Source: Diatrype stigma
Taxonomy: Eukaryota; Ascomycota; Sordariomycetes; Xylariales; Diatrypaceae
NCBI GenBank assembly: GCA_022225965.2
Contig: JAKJXP020000003.1
Location: 930,001-994,000 of the forward strand
Direction of reading: 5' to 3'
DNA length: 64,000 nt
Every line of letters starts with the position of its first letter. Position 1 is the stretch's first letter. Below the pieces are notes generated by a model that made no database searches, was not told the DNA's origin, and worked only from the letters and a program-made list of their open reading frames with translations. Positions 46,622-58,069 of this stretch are shown in pieces. Position numbers and translations under genes: made by a program.

Positions 46622-47745
46622 CACTGCACAGTGCAACTTACCTCGAGAAAGCACGCTTTGAGAAATGGCAAATCATTTGCCCTCGCTCTCGCAGCTACAA
46701 CCCCATCGTGGCCAAAAACCTTGTCGACCTCGGCTTGGGCCTGTTTCTGTATCGACGGGTGCGCGGCCATGGCGAGGACGAACGTCTCAAAAGCACCGGC
46801 CGTTGTGTCGGAGCCGCCCTCCATGAGGAAGCCGGTGATATAGTCGAGCTCGACCCTCCCGTAAGCGTCGCCCTCCCCGCTGCGCAGCAGGGCCGCTACG
46901 AAGCTTTCCCGGCCCCTCCCGGCTTCAACTCGCTCCTTCGCCTCCCCGAAAAGGTCGTGGTACAGACTGCTCTGCCGCTGCCTCAGCCGCTCCGCCCTCC
47001 CCTTCCACCCGCGCCACGGGGTCAGGATGTCGGGCACGCGGGCCAGGAAGGGGAATACCTCGAGGGGCGGGACGGAGCCCGGGGCCAGCAGGCTCGCCCA
47101 CTTGTGCTGGATCTCGAAGAACCGCCTGATCTTGCTTCCCTCGTCGTCGTAGCGCTCCCCGCGGACGCCGAAGACGCTCGCCATGATAGCAGCCCCGAAG
47201 AGCCGCAGCGCGTGCTCGTGGTAGCGGTCCGGCCGGCGCAGGAGCTCGTGCATCATCTGCGACGACTCGGCGTCCTGGATGGGCACTAGCTTGTCTACCT
47301 CGTCATCTCTGAGATACTTGCCTATCGTCTTGCGCGCCCTGCGGAACTTGGCCCCGTACGGCATGAAGACGAGGTGTATGTCGCCGCCCCCCGGGCGCGG
47401 CACCACGTAGTCGACGATGGGGACGCGGGGCCGCGAGGAGTAGATGGACCCCCGCTGGTCCAGCAGGTCTCGCACCGACTGCCAGCTATTGAGGACCACG
47501 GCCTTCTTTCTGGGGCCGAGATGTAGCCCGACTAGCCCGTGGGCACCGTAGGTGCGGCTCCATTCTGCGAACTGGAGGAACGGCCTCGTCAGCGGTATCT
47601 GGTGCAAGTTCCCCAGAAGCGGGATGGCTGGAGGACCGGGAGGGAACTTGCTAGCGCGCTTGGACTGCAATTGTGAGAAGCTGCGCAGCACTATGAGGAA
47701 TACTAGGGGGGCGAGAATGCTCAAGGCGAGAGTCGCATAAGCCAT
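45974..47745 (-). CDS. Cytochrome P450 with apparent frameshift
   Basis: Exon 1 (47745-46642, 368 codons) and exon 2 (46517-45974) flank a 124-nt intron (GTAAGT...GTGTAG, phase 0) containing CA/TG repeats. The protein starts MAYATLALSILAPLVFLIVL, an ER anchor, followed by FPPGPPAIPLLGNLHQIP. The I-helix is GFLMEGGSDTTAGAFE. The ExxR motif is formed across the intron (E then TLRWRP). FNPDRFLEHP and the heme loop SYSFGAGRRVCGGQ follow. Between ETLRWRP (46517-46499) and IPHATLQDDVYQGY (from 46486) the frame shifts: one base too many or two too few around 46487-46490. No splice choice restores both motifs. The gene therefore looks like a recent pseudogene or a sequencing error. The sequence resembles fungal P450s of secondary metabolism (O-methylsterigmatocystin oxidoreductase type). 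Confidence 0.85.
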
Positions 47746-48620
47746 ATTTCTCAATAGGGTCTGGGTTTTACATATTCTCTGGGCTCCTTACATCCTGGGC
47801 GTCAGTCAGGCTTTTATAGTCGGCTGGCTGCGCTGATGAAGCGCTTCTCTTGGAGTGTCACTGTTTAGAACACCGCTTACTTACGATGACCGCAAGAATG
47901 CCAAGCGTGCATGTCAGCACCTCTAGCGTTGAAGGCGGCCACATCTCTTTGGTCTCCTTGGTTGGTCAACCTGAAGAATTCAACCAATCCACGCATAGGT
48001 GGGAAAGGGTTGTCTAAGATCGGCCGATCTCATTCGCCACTGTGAAGCCGCACGTTAAGTTGTCTTCGCCATTCACCACCCCTCCTGTTTACCGGTACAT
48101 CTCTTCCCCCCAGAGTCTGCTGCATGCCACGTAGAGGGCGTAGAGAGGAGAAGCCTCCGCTGCCTATCGCTTGGATACCACAATCCCAGATAGCAGCTAT
48201 CGTTGCTGACGCCAAAGACTGCGGCGCAAGGAGTTCCCCGAACCGGTGGTTAAAGAGACACACTGAGTATTGGTGTGCTGGAGGAATGGTACGATATATT
48301 GATTAAATATGAATATGATGGCACTGGTATGGAGATGGACGAATTCTACTAACTACTAGAAATTTAAGTACAATGACACACCAGGGGGGAAAGAAGGAAA
48401 CTAAAGCTGCGGTGGCAGTATACCACTACTTACATACAAATACTGACAATAGGGAGGTCACCCCTATTATACAGTCTGGCAGCTTCCTAGCCTTAGTCAT
48501 CCCCCGGGTTACTACCGTGACAGTAAATATGCATTGTCCCGAGTAATGATACTGATCTGACAGATATCATACACCAATATCAGTAGGTTACTGCAAAAAT
48601 GATACTCTCGTAGTACAACT
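47746..48620. other. Intergenic between P450 and membrane protein
   Basis: P450 promoter side and the 3' flank of the membrane-protein gene. No gene recognised. Confidence 0.55.
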
Positions 48621-50246
48621 CTACGTCGAAAGCCCTGTAACTTTAAGGAACGGTAAGGTAATGCACACAAGACAAATGAAAACAAGAGAGCCTGCACCAG
48701 CTACCACGACTGGGAATAAACCCCACTCCTTTGTCCACCAATAGAATGGCCTTATAGTCCTGAAGGCGATGATAGTCTCAGTGAGGTACCCAGCAATGGC
48801 ACCAAAGCTCACAAAAATGAGCATGGAGAGTATCATCTTGAAGGCTGTTACCGAGTATAGAGCTGAATGGAAGTGATTTCGAGCTTCTGAATCATCTGGG
48901 TCTTCCAGAAATTTCTTCATTGAAGTGGAAACGTCGCTGGGTGAATCTCCCGGATCGTGCTGCGCAGCGATGATTCCTGGGATGTGTGGGTTAGGAGAAG
49001 GCTCAATTTGAGCAGGTTGATGCTGTGACGTTACGGCATCACCACTCAAGCCAGTAAGTCCATGGGAAACTGGCCACCTCTTTATACAGTGGCTCGCCGT
49101 ACTGTATATGGGCGCCAACAATAGAATTAAAGGTAGGGTTTGTCCAAAATCCCAGGTGCGCAATCCCTTACGCACACAAGCGGAAAGAGAGTTATACCGT
49201 GGATAAAGAAGCTGGAAGGTGGCCCAGATAAAGCCGAGAAGAACAAGGAATAAGGAGAAAGCGTAAGATCCAAATAGTTCGAAGATGGCGAAGGTGAATA
49301 GGTAAAGACCGAACGCAAGGCGGTAGATCAAGGCGTGGTACCCTTTCCGATGAAGTTGACTCCCATGAGGTTGACTCAGGCGATACTCGTTAGCAAGAAA
49401 CCTTTCAGCCAATCGTAGTGGTAATTGGAAGAGAACACGGAGGTGGTCGTGTGCTCGCTTGTATAATAGGACAGCTTGCCATAGGTGAGCGCTGATAAGA
49501 ACCAGATATGAAAGCACGCCTTGGGGTGCCAACTCCTTTCTGGGGTTCTCGACCTTGGCCCAATCCCAAAGAGACGCAACCGTGTCATTCCACCACCTGA
49601 AGTCGCATGGCTGCCAGGCCAGACACGGCGTTCCACTCACCATGACACTGCTCGACCATTTATAGCTTGATGTTGGGAAGACGGCGACACACATCATGAT
49701 CAAGAGGCATAGCATACTGAAGATTTTCCAAGCCTGGAGGAGCTGGCTCTGGTGAAAATAGCCTCGGAGTATTCCTAGGGTACTGAGATGTATCATGGAC
49801 GACATCCAGGCCAAGTATAGGGTTGTGTGAAAGTCAAGGACGGTAGTTGTCCCCAGCTGCGCAAACCCTGCGCCAAGGAGCCCAATCCCCGTGATGAGAT
49901 GTTGGTCACTGACGATGTGAACGCCTCGTCTGAAACCTTGAGAGAAGTGTTCTGGAAGTAATGGACGATCGGAAACGCCAAAAAAGAGGACGTCGACATT
50001 GTTCAATAGGTATGAAGGGACGGACCGTAGCGTGTAGAACACTGCTGCTGTGACCCAGGAGGCATATGCGCTTATCAAAAATCCGGAGAAGACCTGTTAT
50101 CTAGTCAACAAATGTCAAACATGCCTTTACTCGGGGACACTGACCCCAATGCCATTTATATCCTTGTTTGGTAGGCGATAGGTCACCTCCTTCGATATAC
50201 CAGATGCCGTCATCTCTATACAAGTCACCACATTTGCGGAGTCCAT
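48621..50246 (-). CDS. Uncharacterised polytopic membrane protein
   Basis: Two exons, 50246-50145 and 50093-48621, with a 51-nt intron (GTCAGT...AACAG, phase 0), encode 524 aa. Residues 1-34 are extracellular or lumenal-like (CIEMTASGISKEVTYRLPNK), then follow about nine or ten hydrophobic segments. They include VFSGFLISAYASWVTAAVFY, LITGIGLLGAGFAQL, IFSMLCLLIMMCVAVF, VLSYLVLISAHLWQAVLLY, LALGLYLF-like segments near the middle, and MILSMLIFVSFGAIAGYL with LFPVVVAGAGSLVFICL at the end. The loop FFGVSDRPLLPEHFSQGFRR after the first segment is shared by a family of uncharacterised Pezizomycotina proteins that I recognise only as hypothetical membrane proteins. A hydrophilic Ser/Pro-rich loop lies before the last two segments. 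Function unknown. Confidence 0.78.
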
Positions 50247-52174
50247 AGCAAAGTGCTTGAAAGTGAAATGAGGATATAAGTAAAAGCTAACGAACTATAG
50301 ATGCTCGAATAATGCAGGAAATAAGTGTCCCTATATCAGTTCCGTCTCTTATACTGCACTCGGCTGTCACGGTTGGCATCTGGATAGGTCCATCTATATA
50401 CCACTATAGGATTTCCTAGTACGACCTGGAAGGCTGGAACTAACTATGTATCCCTTTTGGGATATGGCGGCTTAGTGGTAGTGGTCTGGACCTCTCATGG
50501 CACCGACTTTGATATCGAATCTGCTTACATCATACAGCCTGGTCATATATAACGCCAACTATTCACCAATCATGATCGTACTTTCTTCATTGGTCTTCCA
50601 ATATTGTCTCATGTAGGGAAGTATACTATGCAATACGACACCAAGAGCATACTACTTCTGTGACGGCCAGGCTAGGACGGGACGCATCTACTAGTATTAT
50701 CCGCTATAAGGAGAAGATATTAGGTTAAAGAAGGGTAGTAATTAAGGGGGGAAAAGAAGGGAAAACCAAGATGGCTGCAGATGGCAGAAGGCCCTAATTC
50801 TACACACAAAATGCCCATTTTAGTCCATTTGTATGGTCTATTCACCCCCTTGTCAAACCTTCCATTGTACCAGATACCAAGCGTAACATATGCCCTAAGT
50901 AACGGAAGTTCTACTTGAACCATTCGTTCAGTTCCTGTAGATATTCCTATAAGTGATTTGGTCCAGGTCAGCTCCTTTATTCTATATATCCTACAACCAG
51001 GAGTATGTATGGTTCAACCGGAGTCACGACTCTGCTTATCACTTATTGGATTTCTAGCTATCTTATCCTACTAGGTATTATCACTCAACTCCCGGTCGTG
51101 ATAACCAGGAAAGAAGATATGAAAATAACAGGACGGCGGAGTATTTACGCCGGCTCTAAAGGAGCTGATACAAGGAGTACTATATACCAAGGCGTTGCTT
51201 AAACCCCCCCGCTTCCTATGCATTGCACCTGATCATTGAAGGTAAGATTACGAAATGCTGCTGTTTGACAACATTTATTGAGAGGTGCGTTTCGATACGG
51301 TGACATACTGAACCAATTAAGCGCCACCCCTACAGAGAGACCATATAAGCCTGATTTCTCGTTTGATTAACTGTGAGTGATATATTTGCTTCAGTTATAC
51401 GGCTGCGATTACCACCCAAGATGCCAAGGTCCTATTCGGCAGCCACGTAACGCAACGCACTTCAATGAGCACTCCGAATTTCGTAGATGATAGTTGTGCA
51501 ACCGTGACCAAAAGTGCACTTACGTTGCATATTCATACCCAGAAAGGTAGGAAGGAGAATTATTGAATATCAATCAGGAAGATTCAGGATTATAGGGTTG
51601 GTTCTGCGTAGTGTGAAAACGCATGCCACTTACTTAAGTAGCTAACGTTTACCTCCCACCTACTTGCCACTGCGTTACACGATAAGGTGACGAGGTGATT
51701 ACTTATTAGGTGGTTGCATCGTGGCTTCGTTCCAGGTCGCACGGGAAATGATAAAGAGGACGGCTTTTGGGGAAATATTGTCTTGTCAGTCAGTTCTAGA
51801 TGCTCGAGTTATCAAATATCTTACCCATACCAAGTGATTTACAAGTAGAAAGTCTCCTATCACGCGTTGCCATAATACAACCAAGAAAGTCCAAATGAAT
51901 GCCTCGGAAACCCCTTAATTCCTTATGCTTTGTACTAATTGGGTGGTCACGTGCACACGCGCCGGTCTCTAGTGGGGCCGTCTGCGCGTCATTGTCAAAT
52001 CGTCCGGAAACAGCCACCCTTAACTGCCTATGGTGTTTAACTACGTACTTCGCACACTTCCAACCCGCCGATAACCTCATTACCTACACCTACCTAGGTA
52101 ATTACATCATCGTCATCATCATCCTCGTCCGGCTGTCTGTCTGTCTGTCTCATTGACAAAGCCGAGGAGCAAAC
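50247..52174. other. Intergenic, no gene seen
   Basis: Divergent region between the membrane-protein gene and the EF-hand gene. Moderately AT-rich. CTGTCTGT runs near 52131-52150 just before the EF-hand start. None of its open frames is convincing. Confidence 0.5.
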
Positions 52175-52993
52175 ATGGTCAGTTCCTACTCTACATGCCT
52201 ACGGTGGATGGTGTTCCAAAGCCACCCATCTACCTATGTATACAGACGATCCAACAATGCTGATCCCGCTCCGAGTAGCCGCCGAAGCGTAAAGCAGCAG
52301 CAGCCGCCAGCACCGGAGCGCCCAAGGAGCGGCAGTCCAAGCTCGCCAAGGAGCACAACATCTCGGCGCGGCAGGAGCGCGAGATCAAGGAGGCCTTCGC
52401 GCTGTTCTCGGAGCCCGTGGAGGGCGAGAAGGAGGGCGTGATTCCGTCCGGCGACGTGCGGCGGGCCATGGTGTACGTCTTTGTTCTTGTCTTGTTTCCC
52501 CCGGTCTTCTGGCTTTTCCTGTATTAAACTAAACTAAACAAACAAACAAACAAACAAAAACAGCGCCCTAGGCATCCCGCCCACGAAAGCCGAGCTGCGC
52601 GAGTTCCTCGAGATCCTCGACCCCGACGACGAGGGGCACGCGTCGTACGAGCCGTTCGTGGCCATCTGCGCGCTCAAGCTGCACGCCAAGATGGACGAGG
52701 ACGACGACGGCGAAGACGACGCGCACCGCAGGGAGGTCGACGAGGCCTTCGCGCTGTTCACGAGCGGCGGTAGTAGTGGTGGTGGTGGTGGTGGCGGCGG
52801 TGGTGATGAACAGCCGCCGACGCTGACGCTCGCCCATCTGAAGCGCGTCGCCATGACGCTCAAGCAGGACGACGTCGACGAGGCCCTGCTGCGCGACATG
52901 ATCCTCGAGGCGAACGGCGGCGCCGGCGTTGGCCGCGGCGTCTCGCGCGCCGAGTTTGGCGAGGTCATGCGCCGCGCTGGGGCTTGGAAGTGA
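52175..52993 (+). CDS. Calmodulin-like EF-hand protein
   Basis: Exons 52175-52177 (ATG only), 52279-52472 and 52564-52993 encode 208 aa. The introns are 101 nt (GTCAGT...GAGTAG, phase 0) and 91 nt (GTACGT...AACAG, phase 2). After a basic Ala-rich start (MPPKRKAAAAASTGAP) come paired EF-hand-like units: EIKEAFALFSEP ... GVIPSGDVRRAMVALGIPPT and EFLEILDPDDEGHASYEPFV, then a C-terminal pair beginning REVDEAFALFTSG. The first loop carries extra residues (EPVEGEKEGV), and the DPDDEGHASYEP loop ends in Pro rather than Glu, so calcium binding is doubtful there. A poly-Gly/Ser insert (about residues 131-143) interrupts the third EF unit. It belongs to the calmodulin/centrin superfamily; the partner is unknown. 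The first exon is inferred from splice signals. Confidence 0.8.
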
Positions 52994-54086
52994 AAAGTGG
53001 AAAGGTAGAGTGAAAGCAATTGGGGGTGTTGAGGTGGGGTGGGGCGAGGTCACAAGAATCAACAAACATGGGATAATCACAGCTGGAAGCTGCTGCAACC
53101 CGTGGAAGGCGAACAGACCAGACATATCTGTGTGTGTGTCTGCCCTACGCTCTACTCTTTCCATCTACATATCTACTAGAGTGGATTGCTTCTGAAAGGG
53201 TTGCTTTATCCCACCCATCCACCCACCACCCACCAGTCATCCAGTAATCGGTATAAGGGCCAGATCTTGGGCTAGGTCACATCGCGGTTGACTATGAAGC
53301 CGAGATGCATCTCTCCGGCTCGACCCTTTACATGTCGAGGGTGTAAGGGTCTACAGGCAGACAGGGTAGTAGCACCATGGGCTGAACATGAAGGGCAGAG
53401 GGGGGGAGGCAGATTCGGGGTGCTTGATCATATTGCCGAGCCATGTCATTAGGGAGCTAGAGTATCTTCAAAGGTGTAGCATCGAGATTATCTGGGGCAA
53501 GAGGGCCGGCCAGCCAGTCTCCTAAGAGAGACTACACTACCCAGCTTAGAGCCTGACTTCGAGGTAGGAGGTACAGAACACACAAAAAATGCAACCTTCT
53601 GCCGACCTCTTGTCTGAAGGAGGACAGCGTCCCAGGAATTACCCTATAAAGCATATTATGGGGCACGTCGTGGAAGTCCATACCCTCAAGTTGTGTACGT
53701 GAGGGCTAATTGACTGATAACATGCAACGAAAAGAAAAGACTGCGTCGGTGATACTCTGTAATCATTTCTTTGGTTAAACGCCGTTGATATGCGAAGTTT
53801 TAGAACTACTCGGTCTATAGAGCTTGGTTCCATCTGAAATCTCGTGACTGCAAGGCTTTCGTGCAGATAAAAGCCATTTCCCTCCTTTAGTTAGTTGGAT
53901 AGCCACACGGGTCAAGCAACTCATCCCTTTCGGGTTTCATGCTGCAACTCCTTTGGCTATGTATCTGTGCACATTCCATATATCCCGCCCTCTCCAGTCC
54001 AGCGGTCCTCGCCATATATTTCTCAATTCATGCGACTTTGAGTCGAGCTGCGATGGTCGAGGCATCCCTCAGCTCATCGTCGTCTC
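52994..54086. other. Convergent intergenic region
   Basis: 3' flanks of the EF-hand and eIF4E genes. CCACCCACC repeats near 53210-53235. No gene recognised. Confidence 0.6.
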
Positions 54087-55135
54087 CTAAGCCCCCCCGG
54101 AGGGCGGTGTGACCTCGACATAATCGTTCTTCTTGGCGGCCTCAGCCTCGGCGTCCCTCTTCTTCTGGGAGTCGAGGACGGCCTGTAGCTCGGGCGGGGC
54201 CTTGAAGCCGGCGTGGTCCGAGTGCTTCTTGTAAAAGTAGTTGTCGGCCTTGGGCTGCAGCTCCGGCTCCAGGTTCTCCAGCACGCACTGTAGCATGCCG
54301 TCGATCGACTTCTGCTTGGACCCGTCGCGGTGCCAGATGGAGATCAGGTGGGAGTTGAAGCGGACCGAGAGCCCGACGCCGCAGATCTGGTCTCCTGTTG
54401 CATAAGAACAGTCAGCGCTGCGCTTGTTTCGAGTTTTTTTGTGATGTTGGTTGCTGCCATGTACATAATCATATATGATAACTGTAGAAATGAAACCTAC
54501 CCTGATCTAAGGCCTCCTGCAGCTTCTCCCCGATGGCGAGCAGCTGGACGCGGGTCCAAAACTCGGGCCCGTTGGCCTTGGGCACGCGGAAGGTCCAGCT
54601 GCCGCCCTGGATGTTGCGGCGGTCCTCCCAGATGGGCCGGAAGCCGCTCTTGAACAGGTAGAGGGACTCGCGCATCTTGATCTGCTCGACGGGCGTGTTG
54701 TTGCTGTACCGCCAGAAGTCCTGCACCGACTCGATCTGCGTGTCGAGCTTCTCTAGCGAGGACTGGTAGGCCCCTTCCTCTGCCTTGGCACCCTGCTCTT
54801 TCGACGGCCTAAGATTTGGTTTCCCTTCCTGTTAGCAAACCGACTAACCTGGGAGAACGAGCACCTCGAAACTAGAATAAGGATATTTCGAAGATATCTC
54901 GGGGCTGTCTCTTCCTTCTTGCTTTGTCTTTCTCCTTTCTCGGATGAGCAGAAACCTACCTATCGAAGTAGACGTGCCAGTAGTGCTGGGTCGGGAGGGC
55001 CCGCATCGTCTTGAGGAAGTTTCGCTTCGCATCGTCGCGCTGCTCGGCCGGGGAGCCGACGTTGGGGGAGTTGGCATCGCTGCTCTGGGAGAGCGAGGAG
55101 AGGCCCTTCGTGAACAAGCTCGGTCGCATCGCCAT
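54087..55135 (-). CDS. eIF4E-family cap-binding protein, 4EHP type
   Basis: Three exons, 55135-54960, 54808-54501 and 54394-54087, with introns of 151 and 106 nt (phases 2 and 1), encode 263 aa. eIF4E proteins bind the mRNA 5' cap. Conserved segments in order are QHYWHVYFDR, VQDFWRYSNNTPVEQI, YLFKSGFRPIWEDRRNIQGG with SWTF, and FWTRVQLLAIGEKL, then DQICGVGLSVRF and ISIWHRDGS. The second cap-stacking Trp (WEDRRN) is present. At the first position (human W56) the aligned residue is Tyr, in AYQSSLEKLD, as in class II eIF4E (4EHP/nCBP). This suggests a repressor-like or specialised cap-binding role rather than the main initiation factor. The N-terminal Ser/Asn-rich region and the charged C-terminus are variable. 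Confidence 0.9.
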
Positions 55136-57060
55136 GGTGTATGAACTGCTTCGCTTCTGTTTTCCTGTTTGCCTGTATTGTTGCTTACTGGCGACGGATG
55201 CGGTTAAAGGCTGGGTGAGTAGGGCGCGTAGTGTAGTTGGTATTAATTGTCTTGTAGGTCGGGCTGGTCGGGTATGCAACGAACAACGAATAAATAGAGC
55301 CTCGTCTTTGGAGCCTGCAATACTACTACGTACTTATGTACAGATAGTTAACCGCCAGGGGGGTATGGACCGTATGGTACGCCTTGAAGTTACGCTCTGG
55401 CTTCCGTGATGCAAGGTACGGGCGGTAGCGGGGTCTTCTGGACCTCCTGAGATCGCCGCCAAGGGGGACTCGTTGTACAAAGAATACGTACATAGTTATT
55501 CTGGCAGGCTTCTGGCAGGCTGGAACGCTGGATCGATTCTCTGACTGGCTGGGCTGGGCTGCGGCTCGCAGTGACGGTGGGGTTATATAAGGAGGGGTAG
55601 TGCAACTATTGTCAGGGGTTGGGTTACAAGTGCCCTCTATCAGGTATGTGCGTAATGGTGTTTAGGGATCATTCCAGATGATAGGGACAAAGACGCAAAG
55701 ACGCAAAGACACAAGACGCAAAGACACAAGACGCAAAGACACAAGACGCAAAAACGACAACCAACTCTTTAGTGGTGCATTCCTATCTGCATGTTGCTGG
55801 TTGGCTCTTGGGAAGAAAACAGACACAGCGGGGTATATACAAGCGAGAAAGGAGAGACGGGAAAACGAGCTGTAAAATAAGTGAGATCAAGAGATCATAA
55901 CATGACCATGGACAGAACTACATGGGTACTCGCTACAAGTAAGTACCGCCCGCACAGCACGAGGTAACTCTGGGGCGTGTATAAAGCGGGATTGGGCCGG
56001 TTTCACAGACCTTCATGAGCCAATTCTTTCGTGGTGATAATGAAAGGTGATGGGGGTGATGGAGTGACAAAGAGAATGATTGCGAAACAACTGGCTCTCA
56101 TCCTACGACCGTATGGGACGCTGAAACAACACAGGCAGATCCATCCCCCACATGGCCACCACGGGCCTGACGTTGGGAGACTCGAGGCTGATTGTATGTA
56201 CAATACTAGTATTATACTATAGTAGGTATAGCCTAGCAGCCCCGGCCGCCCGGTAGACCATGACTACCTTAGGTCCCTAGGTAACTTAGCGGTATCATGG
56301 CTTTCATGGATGAGTCCACGAGTGTTTCTGGGAAAGTTGAGACGAATTTGACACATGTGGCTAAAATTTCTTGATTACATAAGGTACAGCATGAAGACAA
56401 TCAAGTTCTTCGGTACAGTTGCAGATGTGCCATAGCTGCATTATCTCCTCCAATGCTGTTTTTTGGGCAGGGACGGACGTGCCCCTTTTATAGGCAGTTG
56501 GTCGCCTTTAGCTACCTGTGGCCAAGCGCTGTAGCATTGACAGACAGCTAAAGTAACACTACCAGACTACCTCCTACTTACTATGCGGGTATCATCTTGC
56601 TCTTAACCCGGTCCCCGTCCTACCAAACCTCTGCACCTCAAGTGAAGATGCCGGTTTCAGGCACTTGGTCGATAGGCTGCTTGAGTAGGTATGGAGGTAA
56701 CTATGACTACCCGGATAGCTGAACAGGTTTATCTATCCGTCCATCACGCCTCCGCTTACATGAGCCTCATGGGGTGGTGAGTAAGGCTACATGGGTACCT
56801 AGGTAACTAGACGTAAGATAGCCATTATCATGGATGTATTTTGATGTATCCAGCCCAGCCGTCCTGCAGTACCTACGGTCCTGAGCAATACCTATGTGTA
56901 TACCATATAATTTAGAAAAGGTAGGCAGAGGTACTCCGTAGGTCGCCCCGGTCGTCTCATTTTTGCTTCCGTGTCTTTCCGAGCTGTTCTATCCGAGCTT
57001 CCAAGTCAGAGATGGTCGCTGATACATGCGCAAGCAGCAGTCAGCATATGGCGCTCTCGT
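55136..57060. other. Intergenic with 15-mer tandem repeat
   Basis: Upstream of the eIF4E-type gene and downstream of the small mitochondrial protein gene. A 15-bp repeat (ACGCAAAGACACAAG) with variant units spans about 55690-55752. TAGGTA motifs are scattered. No gene recognised. Confidence 0.55.
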
Positions 57061-57405
57061 TCACGACTTGCCTCCAGCCAGAACTCCGTTGCGGTGTTCT
57101 TCGAAGAAGTAGTCGGGTCGGGTCTGACTGAGCGTTTCCTCACCTTGCGTCTCCCTCTTGACCTCGTCGCACTCCATGTACGCCCAGTAGAAGTACGCCA
57201 GCTGGTAGGTGAATATGGCTAGCATGAATACCTTCGCGATCGGCCGGCCGAACGTCTTGTAGAACTGCGTTTGCGGCGAGAGTGGTTTTGTCGATGACGA
57301 GTTGCGGGTCCATGTTCGCTGTGTAAGGGCCGGCGCGGGTGCAATCGTTCGTGCCGCGAGCGAGGCGCGTATGGGCGCCAATTGTCGAATCGTTCTGGGA
57401 ATCAT
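57061..57405 (-). CDS. Small mitochondrial membrane protein
   Basis: A single exon of 114 aa starts at ATG 57405; the frame stays open upstream, but the presequence begins at this Met. The N-terminus (MIPRTIRQLAPIRASLAART, then QRTWTRNSSST) is Arg/Ser-rich without acids, a mitochondrial presequence. A conserved-looking core follows, QTQFYKTFGRPIAKVFMLAI, with one membrane segment (VFMLAIFTYQLAYFYWAYME) and an acidic C-terminus (CDEVKRETQGEETL). A single-span inner-membrane protein with the tail on one side is the natural reading. I do not recognise a named family with certainty. Upstream repetition of small open frames is incidental. Confidence 0.7.
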   Translation of the reverse strand: MIPRTIRQLAPIRASLAARTIAPAPALTQRTWTRNSSSTKPLSPQTQFYKTFGRPIAKVFMLAIFTYQLAYFYWAYMECDEVKRETQGEETLSQTRPDYFFEEHRNGVLAGGKS

Positions 57406-58069
57406 GCTGTGCTTGTGGTTGTTGCGACAGCGACAATGCTCAATGTTGAAGGCAAGGTTGCTTGCATCTAAGTATCTTCCTTCATTCTGCATCTTCATTT
57501 GGTACCAAAGCCTCTTGGACGGAGCTACGGGGCTGGCGGGGTCGAACTAGCCTGGTAGCGTATTAGCGTCTAACGAAATGTGGCTTTACCATCCAGGTGT
57601 GCTGTGGCTTTACTAATTCAGTCCCGAGGTCCCGAGGTCCCTACGTACTTGTTGTGGGGACTCTAACAATTCCCCCCTTTTCGCGGAAACCGCTGCGAAT
57701 ATCGAATATGGATGCCCCTGAGCTGATATGTGCACGCGCGGTACAGAACGAATAGAAGTCTGCGCAAAGGAAGCCTTCCATTGCGAAGGTGTTTTGTACG
57801 TTCGTAGGCGTCCATCACTTGCGGTATGAGCGTCCGTGCGGAATGCTTCAAGGCAAATACTCCCCAGTCCCCAGTCCCAGAGGAAGGAAGGGGACGGTGC
57901 TTTTTTGAGAAAATGAGAAAATGAGAAAATCAATTAGTGTCCTGCTCTTACTCTTTCCTTTTCTTGTTGGACGTTCAAGCGTCTTGATTATCCACCTCAA
58001 ATCTACATACACACGAAGGTAAATATTTTCTTGCATGCCGTCAACTGCGTACCGGCAACTGTCTGTCGA
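57406..58069. other. Intergenic, minus-strand genes on both sides
   Basis: Promoter region of the small mitochondrial protein gene and 3' flank of the esterase gene. GAGAAAAT repeats near 57906-57930. No gene recognised. Confidence 0.55.

Noticed and set aside
50460..50530. tRNA-like boxes (TGGCGGCTTAGTGG and a weak TATCGAATC)
   Set aside because: The acceptor stem does not pair and the T-arm box is degenerate.
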